This document shows, one piece after another, positions 58,323 through 64,000 of a stretch of 64,000 bases of DNA. How positions within the stretch are numbered: the stretch's first letter is position 1; each line of letters begins with the position of its first letter. The DNA lies in NCBI GenBank assembly GCA_002281855.1, contig NCHQ01000002.1:1-64000 (forward strand), written 5' to 3'. Made by a program: the position numbers and the translations under genes. The notes below the pieces were generated by a model. The model was given only the letters and a program-made list of their open reading frames with translations, was not told the origin of the DNA and did not search any database. Origin of the DNA: Rhodospirillales bacterium 24-66-33. Lineage in GTDB: Bacteria; Pseudomonadota; Alphaproteobacteria; Reyranellales; Reyranellaceae.

Positions 58323-59648
58323 TCAGAATGTCAGTCTGACCTGGAGGCCCAAAACCAGGGCGTTGGGAATCGTGGTCACGCCGTTTGGCCGGATCACATA
58401 CTGGACGTTCGGCATCAACGAGAACCACGGCGTCAGCTGGGCACGATAGTTGAGCTCGATGGTGGTCTCGGCGGATTGGACGCCGACCGATCCCGGCGCC
58501 ACGGCGTTCGCAGCATTCTGCACCGCGACCAGTGTGCTGCTCACCTTGCTGTAGCTGACCGCTAGGCCGATCGAATCGCCCTCGCGCTCGGCAAAGGTTC
58601 CTCTCAGGAGCAGCCCGAGCTGCCCGATATATTCGAGCATGGCGGTGTCGGGGGCAGCATAGGCGATGACGGCGAAGGCCGTCAGTCCGCGGTCGGTCCC
58701 GGGCGCGGTGCGGTAGATCATTTGGTCGGCCTGACCGTAGAATCCCCAGCGGCCGCGGGCGCTGGCTTGCAGGCCGCCGGGGGGCGATCCCAGATAGGGC
58801 ACGTCGGATGTATCGTAGTAGCCGCCCAGCCTGTAATGGCCCTTCAGCCCGGCGGTGCCGAGGCGCGGCTGCCAGCCCAGCTGGGCCGGCATGATGACGC
58901 CGGTGGCGCCGGAGATGCCGAGCTTGAAGCCGTTGGCCGGTGCCGCGAGCGTCGGGTTCACCTCGTAGACACCCGACTGGACGTAGACCTCGTCGGAGAG
59001 ACTGACCTTCGCCATGCCGCCCCAGCTGCCGGTCGGATAGATGGTGAAGCCGCTGTTCACGACGATGGCGATCTGTCCGCAAAAGCCGTTGTTCTGGAAG
59101 TAGCAGTAGATCGGTGAGGTCGCGAAATCGTCCGAGGCGTGCAACCACCCGAGCTTGATGCGAAGGCGGTCCTGCAGCAGCAGCTGTTCGTAGGACAGTT
59201 CCGCAAGCCGCACGTTCTGGCCGGCGCCATATATCTCCTGCACGGAGATGAAGCTGCCGATCGCGTTGGCCGCCAGACTCTGGCCGGCGCGCTGGGTGAA
59301 CGTCACGTGGAGCTTGGCCTTGGGCCAGCCGATCAGCTTTTCGAGATCGAAATCAGCGCCCGCGTCGACCTGCTCGGTATAGGCCGCGCCTTGCTTCAGC
59401 CCGCCGATGGGATTGGCCGCGGATTCAGAAATATGGTGGCCGCGCAGCGCGATGCCTTTGGCCTCGAGATCGCCGCGCGTCCCGTCCCAGTCGCCGGTCA
59501 TGTACTGCCCCCGCAGCCACGACGACAGGCCCGGGTTTCTCGGCGCCGGTTCGTCGGCGCGCGCCGACCGGCTCTGCAGCGGCGTCACTCCCAGACACGC
59601 ACACCACAAGGCGACCGCTGCGGCGCGGATCAGCCGTCTGCCCGACAT
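58323..59648 (-). CDS. OprB-family carbohydrate-selective porin
   Basis: 441 residues from the ATG at 59648. A signal peptide (about 1-32, ending SARADE) precedes the family segment WLRGQYMTGDWDGTRGDLE (about 43-61). The barrel strands continue to a terminal phenylalanine (VRLTF), the outer-membrane assembly signal. It allows passage of sugars or small neutral solutes. It lies 177 bases upstream of the RTX protease on the same strand, probably in a separate unit. Confidence 0.88.
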   Translation of the reverse strand: MSGRRLIRAAAVALWCACLGVTPLQSRSARADEPAPRNPGLSSWLRGQYMTGDWDGTRGDLEAKGIALRGHHISESAANPIGGLKQGAAYTEQVDAGADFDLEKLIGWPKAKLHVTFTQRAGQSLAANAIGSFISVQEIYGAGQNVRLAELSYEQLLLQDRLRIKLGWLHASDDFATSPIYCYFQNNGFCGQIAIVVNSGFTIYPTGSWGGMAKVSLSDEVYVQSGVYEVNPTLAAPANGFKLGISGATGVIMPAQLGWQPRLGTAGLKGHYRLGGYYDTSDVPYLGSPPGGLQASARGRWGFYGQADQMIYRTAPGTDRGLTAFAVIAYAAPDTAMLEYIGQLGLLLRGTFAEREGDSIGLAVSYSKVSSTLVAVQNAANAVAPGSVGVQSAETTIELNYRAQLTPWFSLMPNVQYVIRPNGVTTIPNALVLGLQVRLTF

Positions 59649-59846
59649 TGCCCGACCCACCCCTGGAACGGCGCCGACGAGAGCCTTTCGGCGAAGGCGC
59701 GGAATTCTCACACCGTCTTTTCCCCCACGAAGATGCAAAAGACCATCGTTCCGGTATCGGGGACGGGCGGTAACGTTGCAGCGCGCGTCCGGCCTTCAGC
59801 GTGCTTCGATGACTAAGTGTGGATCGGGTGCAGAGCCGATCAGTGC

Positions 59847-60776
59847 CTAGGTCGCCTTGCCAACCCAAACCGGCGGGAAGCCAATGCTCTCGCGCAAAGC
59901 GCTTGTAACGACGCGAAGACGAGCTGACGGCTGCTCGAGAGCGCGAAGAAGCCAGACACCGCTCGGGGCAGCGTTCCAGTGCTCGCCATCCAGATCCAGC
60001 CGAATCAGGTCCTTCGTGTGGATATCGGTGCCGACCACCCAATCGGGCAGAAAGGCGATACCCACGTTGCCCAGCGCAGCTAGTCTCATGGCCTCGAAAT
60101 CGTCGCAGCGGAAAACGGCGAGGCCAATCGCTCCGGCGCCTCCCGGCTTTGCCGCCACGTCGCTCCAGCCCAGGAGATCAGCGCCATGGATCTTGTCGAT
60201 CAACCGATGGCCGGCGAGTTCCGCCACCGATCCCGGGCGTCCGGCGTGCGCCAGATAATCGGGGCTCGCCACCAGCAGCCGGTATTGATCGGCGAGCTTC
60301 GACGCAATGAGCGTGCTGTCGGCCAGCCGGCCGATCCGGATCACCGCGTCCAAACGATCGAGGACCGGATCGGCCAAGCGCTCCGTCAGGTCCAGTTCGA
60401 CGGTCAATCGCGGATGTTCGGCCATCACCCGTTGAAGCGTTGGAATGACATAGCGTTTGCCGAAGGTCGGAAAGCAGGCCAGCCGGAGCACACCGGCGAC
60501 GGCACCGTCGAAAGCGGCAATTTCCGCATGCGTGTCCGCGAGCTGGTCGAGGAGTGGCTGTGTGCGCTCGAACAGGCGCTCACCCGCATCGGTCATCGTC
60601 AATGCGCGTGTGGAGCGAATCAGCAAGGGCACGCCAAGCGAATGTTCGAGCGCGCCGATCTGCCGGACGATCGCCGACGGTGTCTGTCCGCGCCGCCGCG
60701 CTGCAGCAGAAAAGCTGCCCAGTCGCACCACTTCGGCGAAGACCGCCAGATGCTCCGCGAAACGGGGATCCTTCAT
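59847..60776 (-). CDS. LysR-family transcriptional regulator
   Basis: 309 residues from the ATG at 60776, chosen for GGAG 7 bases upstream; an ATG at 60785 is possible. HTH at about 8-60 (SFSAAARRRGQTPSAIVRQ), then the co-inducer domain (about 90-290) with RLACFPTFGKRYVIP. It is of the CrgA/DsdC-like group with a short linker. It is divergent from the hypothetical gene at 60908, its likely target, with a perfect T-N11-A dyad in front of its start (60786-60804). Confidence 0.86.
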   Translation of the reverse strand: MKDPRFAEHLAVFAEVVRLGSFSAAARRRGQTPSAIVRQIGALEHSLGVPLLIRSTRALTMTDAGERLFERTQPLLDQLADTHAEIAAFDGAVAGVLRLACFPTFGKRYVIPTLQRVMAEHPRLTVELDLTERLADPVLDRLDAVIRIGRLADSTLIASKLADQYRLLVASPDYLAHAGRPGSVAELAGHRLIDKIHGADLLGWSDVAAKPGGAGAIGLAVFRCDDFEAMRLAALGNVGIAFLPDWVVGTDIHTKDLIRLDLDGEHWNAAPSGVWLLRALEQPSARLRVVTSALRESIGFPPVWVGKAT

Positions 60777-60785
60777 GCGCTCCAT

Positions 60786-60804
60786 CTTTGCGAAAGGCGC
60801 AAAG
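60786..60804. promoter_or_regulatory. LysR-type T-N11-A operator
   Basis: CTTTGCG (60786-60792) and CGCAAAG (60798-60804) form a perfect 7-bp dyad around AAAGG. T at 60789 and A at 60801 satisfy the T-N11-A rule at the symmetric positions. It lies 10 bases before the LysR start, a place that suits autorepression. Confidence 0.6.
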
Positions 60805-60829
60805 CCGTTTGTGGCATCGCATCGGTTAT

Positions 60830-60842
60830 CATTGCGGCAATG
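60830..60842. promoter_or_regulatory. Second dyad in LysR/hypothetical gap
   Basis: CATTGC and GCAATG around a single G form a 13-base dyad, 66 bases before the ATG of the divergent gene. It may be the activation site for that gene, or part of a larger LysR footprint. Confidence 0.4.
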
Positions 60843-60907
60843 TCGAGCCATCTCAAGGTCAACGGAAAGACGCTCTTTGTCTCGCCGAAAAGCCAAAGGA
60901 AATAGCC

Positions 60908-61447
60908 ATGAAGATCCTCGACCAGATACTGTCCCAATCTGCCTACTCGCACGAGATCGACGTCCCGCTGGCTGAGGTCGATATTGCCGACTGGCTGTTC
61001 AATTTGCCGGAGGCGGAATACCAGCGCTGCTGCGTGCCCGATCACATTGCGGTGGGCACCACGACCACGGACGGTGGCCAGCGCATGTCGATCAACGTGG
61101 AGATGATCGGCACGACCCTGATGATCCAGCACTATGTCGCCGAAGAGGTCACGCCGACCTACGTGCGGATGAACTCAATCTCGGATGCCTTCTCGTCCAA
61201 TGGCCGCACTCAGGTCAATGTGCTCTGGGAGCTGATTGCAGAGGAAGCCGGCAACGGGCGCACCCGTTACACCAACCGCGTCACCGCCCGCCCCACCGAT
61301 GCCTTCATGACCTTCATCGACAAGTACGGCATTGCGTACGCTGATGCCGCTGCTGCCCGCCAAGCGGCCGGCAGCGACCACAACCGCCGGGAGACGCCGC
61401 TGTTCGCGGAAAGCATCGCCCGGCGCGCGAAGGAGCAAAAGCTGTAG
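60908..61447 (+). CDS. Hypothetical protein, probable LysR target
   Basis: 179 residues from the ATG at 60908. It has a soluble, mixed alpha-beta composition, with no signal peptide or membrane helix. Short segments such as YVAEEVTPTYVRMNSISDA suggest a lipocalin- or SRPBCC-like ligand-binding fold, but this is weak and I do not claim a family. The gene is divergent from the LysR regulator with operator-like dyads in the 131-base gap. Its conserved regulator pairing is the best hint to function. Confidence 0.65.
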   Translation: MKILDQILSQSAYSHEIDVPLAEVDIADWLFNLPEAEYQRCCVPDHIAVGTTTTDGGQRMSINVEMIGTTLMIQHYVAEEVTPTYVRMNSISDAFSSNGRTQVNVLWELIAEEAGNGRTRYTNRVTARPTDAFMTFIDKYGIAYADAAAARQAAGSDHNRRETPLFAESIARRAKEQKL

Positions 61448-61520
61448 AGGCGATTAGCAGGGGGGTGGCTTGGCCCCGGCGGAGGTGCTCCATCGAGCCA
61501 CCGACCGGGAATCGTCGGAC

Positions 61521-61610
61521 TGGCGGAGGGGGTGGGATTCGAACCCACGGTGGGCGTGAACCCACGCCGGTTTTCAAGACCGGTGCCTTAAACCGCTCGG
61601 CCACCCATCC
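61521..61610 (-). tRNA. tRNA-Ser: tRNA-Ser (TGA anticodon)
   Basis: A 90-nt class II tRNA on the minus strand. It has a D-arm GCCGAGCGGTTTAAGGC, anticodon loop CTTGAAAAC (anticodon TGA), a long variable arm, T-loop GGTTCGAATCC, G discriminator and encoded CCA. The acceptor stem GGATGGG pairs with CCCCTCC except for a T-C opposition at position 4-69. Confidence 0.95.
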
Positions 61611-62015
61611 AGCTCAGCGAGATCAGATACTCAGGCACCGCCGCGATTGCAACAAAGCGGATTCTGCCGGAACGCCGGTGGCGCGCGCCACCTTGGCTGC
61701 GTCATCGCCTCGACCGGGCCTTGATCGCGCTGCCGGGAGGGTTGCAGCAGGTCCTCGGCTACCATGTGAGGCAACATCCCGCGGGCCAGGGGATCGAGTG
61801 TTCGCCACCGAAGACCGTGGGGTGACGGCACTCGTTCTCGATCACGCGCGCAGCCTCGGCCTGGCGACAGTCGATACGTTCCCCCGATTCGCCATCGAGC
61901 CGGCGGCCGCGTCCTTCTGCGTCAACACGCACCTGAGCAGGTGCGGCAATGCCATGGTCGCCAGCCTGCTGGCTGCCCGGTTGCCCGGCTGCCCGCACTG
62001 GCCTAGCGCTGGCGT
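61611..62015. other. 405-base gap without a supported gene
   Basis: No coding region is supported here. Open frames on both strands lack starts, SD sequences and family features. Visible structure includes a perfect 16-bp palindrome GGTGGCGCGCGCCACC (61677-61692), a stem GCACCTG-AG-CAGGTGC (61929-61944) and three tandem 8-base units like GCTGCCCG (61972-61995). It may be a decayed remnant or tRNA-flanking spacer. Confidence 0.6.
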
Positions 62016-62561
62016 TCAGCCGCCTTGTTCGCGCCTGAGTGCCTCGCGACGAAGCATGGCGCGCCACTCGGCAGGCGACACGCACTTGTGCGCATGGACG
62101 CCGACCTTGCGCAGCGCGGCCTCGCGCTCGTCGGGTCCGTAGCGGTCCTTGCCGTTGACGGGCAGCGCCCAGGCCCAGCCGGCCGAGACCATCTTCTCCT
62201 GAAGGTCGTCCTCGCCGGCGAAGCACTGGGCGACGGGCGGGCGGGTCTTGCGGTCGGGATCGACCAGGCGGCAGGTCACGGGGCGGCCGGCGATGAATTC
62301 CTCCAGCGCCTTGCGGGCCAGGGAGCCGGCGCGCCACTGGCCGTCGTCGCAGGTCTGGCTGCGCTCGGGCGCGTCGATGCCGAACAGCCGCACGACCTGC
62401 GGGCCGAACTTGACCGTGTCGCCGTCGACCACCGTGAAGCGCGGCTTCGGCGCCGGCGGCAGGACAGTATCGTCGTCGGAGGACTGGGCGGCGGCGCCCG
62501 TCGCCATCGCCAGGACGGCGAGCGTGGAGAGCAGGGCGAGGGGAGTAAAGGAGGCTTTCAA
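62016..62561 (-). CDS. Secreted thermonuclease-family protein
   Basis: 181 residues with a signal peptide (about 1-25, ending GAAAQ). A staphylococcal-nuclease-like fold follows: VVDGDTVKFG (about 44-53), VRLFGIDAPERSQTC (about 57-71, with the active-site arginines), and a later GKDRYGPDE loop. Cysteines at about C71, C96, C113 and C160 could form periplasmic disulfides. It would degrade extracellular or periplasmic nucleic acids, if the calcium and arginine site is complete. It is divergent from the acyl-CoA dehydrogenase. Confidence 0.84.
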   Translation of the reverse strand: MKASFTPLALLSTLAVLAMATGAAAQSSDDDTVLPPAPKPRFTVVDGDTVKFGPQVVRLFGIDAPERSQTCDDGQWRAGSLARKALEEFIAGRPVTCRLVDPDRKTRPPVAQCFAGEDDLQEKMVSAGWAWALPVNGKDRYGPDEREAALRKVGVHAHKCVSPAEWRAMLRREALRREQGG

Positions 62562-62690
62562 CGGCGGGAACCTTGCGGGGCTGATCGTGCGCCCGGCTTA
62601 TAGCACGCGGGCCGCGGCGTCGATTGACCCGAAGTTGGTTCGTCGTCAGTGTTCGTGAAAACAACCAAGACACAGGAAACGCCCTCGACC

Positions 62691-63833
62691 ATGGACTTCG
62701 CATTCTCGGAGCAGCACGAGGCCGTGCGCGACACTGTCAGACGCCTGTGCCAGTCGGAGCACCAGCAGCTGGTGGCGGCGGCGGAGGAAAACGAGGTCCT
62801 GCCGCGCGAGGTTTTCACGCGCTGGGGCGAACTCGGCCTGCTGGGCGTCCGTTATCCCGAAGAGGATGGCGGCAGCGGACTCGACAAGATCAGCGACTGC
62901 ATCGTGCGTGAGGAACTGAGCTACATGAGCCAGGGCTTCGCCTCGAGCTGGTCGGCGCACAGCCACTTGGGCATCTGGCCGATCTGGAAGGCCGGCACGG
63001 AGCCGCAGCGCCGGCGCTTCTTCCGGCCCGCCCTGCAGGGCGCGAAGATCGCGGGCTTTGCCTTGAGCGAGCCCGATGGCGGCTCGAACATCCGCGCGCT
63101 GCGGACCCGCGCCGAACGGGCGGCGGGCGGCTGGAGGCTGCGGGGCAGCAAGCTCTACATCACCAACGCGCCGATCGCCGACTTCCTGCTGGTCGCGGCG
63201 CGCACCGCGCCGGAACTGAGCGGCGAGGCGATCAGCCTGTTCATCGTCGAGCTTCCGGCTGCGGGAATGAGCATCGAGAAGCTTCGGAAGGAGGGCATCC
63301 GCGCCTCCGAAACCGGCCTCATCCACATGGAGGACGTGTTCGTCCCCGACGACTGCGTGCTTGGCGACCGGCTGGGCACCTATCCGGTGATCCTCGAATC
63401 GCTCAGCGAGAACCGGGTCGGGGTCGCAGCGAATGCGCTGGGCATGGCGCGGGCCGCCTTCGATGCCGCCACGGCCTATGCGCGCGACCGGTTGGTCGCC
63501 AACAAGCGCATCGGCGACTACCAGGCGATCGGCCACAAGCTCGCGGATATGTCGGCACAGATCGAGGCGGCCAAGTGGCTGGTCTATTACGGCGCCTGGA
63601 GGGTCGACCAGAACACGCTCGATTCCGCGACCGCCGCGCGGGTCAAGCTGATCGCCAGCGAGACCGCCGTCGCCGTGAGCGAGCAGGCGATTCGCATCCA
63701 TGGCGGCGCCGGGATCATGCGCGAATACCCGGTGGGCCGCATCCATCGCGACGCGCTGGTCTACGTGATCGGCGAAGGCACCAGCGAGATCCAGAAGAAC
63801 CTGATCGCCCGCGACCTCGGCTTCAGGTTCTGA
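62691..63833 (+). CDS. Acyl-CoA dehydrogenase family protein
   Basis: 380 residues using the ATG at 62691. A GTG at 62649 would add 14 residues of poor similarity. N-terminal helical domain, FAD motif FALSEPDGGSN (about 122-132) followed by KLYITNAPIADFLLV, and C-terminal IHGGAGIMREYPVGRIHRDA with IGEGTSEIQ (about 360-368). It oxidises an acyl-CoA to the enoyl form with FAD. Divergent from the nuclease gene, it is followed by a secreted-receptor gene. Confidence 0.86.
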   Translation: MDFAFSEQHEAVRDTVRRLCQSEHQQLVAAAEENEVLPREVFTRWGELGLLGVRYPEEDGGSGLDKISDCIVREELSYMSQGFASSWSAHSHLGIWPIWKAGTEPQRRRFFRPALQGAKIAGFALSEPDGGSNIRALRTRAERAAGGWRLRGSKLYITNAPIADFLLVAARTAPELSGEAISLFIVELPAAGMSIEKLRKEGIRASETGLIHMEDVFVPDDCVLGDRLGTYPVILESLSENRVGVAANALGMARAAFDAATAYARDRLVANKRIGDYQAIGHKLADMSAQIEAAKWLVYYGAWRVDQNTLDSATAARVKLIASETAVAVSEQAIRIHGGAGIMREYPVGRIHRDALVYVIGEGTSEIQKNLIARDLGFRF

Positions 63834-63916
63834 CCCGTCACGTCAATCGAGGGAGAAAGAAGGGTCGTTCCGGCACTGTATCAACAAGACAGAGTCGCGA
63901 GACAGGGAGGAAGGTC

Positions 63917-64000
63917 ATGAGGGTCGTTCACTGGCTTACCGCGTTCGCCGTCACCGTCTGTGTCACGCTTGCCGCGCCCGCGATGGCGCAGACCTATCCG
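63917..64000 (+). CDS. Start of a secreted protein, likely Bug/TTT receptor (truncated by window end)
   Basis: An ATG at 63917 follows GGGAGGAAGG. The 28 residues visible are a signal peptide (MRVVHWLTAFAVTVCVTLAA) with cleavage near MAQ, then TYP. This leader and the TYP beginning are typical of Bug-type tripartite tricarboxylate receptors, and a similar TYP start is seen in the receptor at 51750-52742. The rest lies beyond the window, so the identification is tentative. Confidence 0.5.
   Translation, partial: MRVVHWLTAFAVTVCVTLAAPAMAQTYP

Noticed and set aside
61465..62142. Open frame on the plus strand containing GGIRTHGGREPTPVFKTG-like sequence
   Set aside because: It reads through the antisense of tRNA-Ser, a well-known source of spurious proteins, and lacks a real start.

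Overview
The window reads as chromosome from a GC-rich alphaproteobacterium. Support comes from conserved alphaproteobacterial neighbourhoods (pcm-tolC-DUF2497/PopZ-valS, and recG divergent from sdhE-mfd), class 2 PyrD, ParE, and an environmental metabolic repertoire: CaiB-type CoA transferase, thiolase-like protein, many SDRs, and Bug/TTT solute receptors. This content fits Reyranella or relatives in the Rhodospirillales/Hyphomicrobiales area, but that placement is inference. I see no prophage, transposase, integrase, rRNA or CRISPR. The only mobile-looking DNA is several families of short dispersed inverted repeats in intergenic gaps.

Layout. 1-276 is a cluster of inverted repeats. 277-5067 (minus) is a tight five-gene unit, cysK-rbsK-alaX-sseA-metC, centred on sulfur amino acids. 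5231-7292 holds a cupin protein, a Nudix hydrolase, tRNA-Asn and tRNA-Cys. 7418-12983 is pcm-tolC-popZ-like-valS, with a terminator before valS. 13073-19745 holds a small cupin, an aldehyde dehydrogenase, a phytanoyl-CoA dioxygenase-like protein, and a thiolase-like/CoA-transferase/EamA unit. 19989-23774 holds pyrD, a secreted hypothetical protein and parE. 23884-26766 is a thioesterase/DUF1007/NicO/EamA operon with a strongly His-rich metal loop. 26792-28938 is an SDR-amidase pair.

29046-35766 is the most coherent functional system. It encodes a MoxR/CoxD-like AAA ATPase, a CoxE-like VWA protein, a two-gene (split) XdhC, a molybdopterin-binding/MocA fusion, a SufS/NifS-type cysteine desulfurase and a NifU/SufU-like scaffold. 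This looks like a self-contained maturation and sulfuration cassette for molybdenum hydroxylases, with no hydroxylase structural gene inside the window.

35897-44008 holds a DUF4139 protein, recG, sdhE and mfd. 43902-47317 holds a TetR regulator with operator-like dyads at its start, then SDR-MFS-DsbA. 47377-52742 holds an SDR, a DSD1-type PLP enzyme, a CYTH protein, a ThDP enzyme and a Bug receptor. 52912-59648 is surface and secretion biology: a large TPR protein, an unlisted 53-residue membrane protein, a serralysin-like M10 protease with RTX repeats, and an OprB porin. 59847-64000 holds a LysR regulator divergent from a hypothetical gene, tRNA-Ser(UGA), a secreted nuclease, an acyl-CoA dehydrogenase and the truncated start of a secreted protein, probably another Bug receptor.
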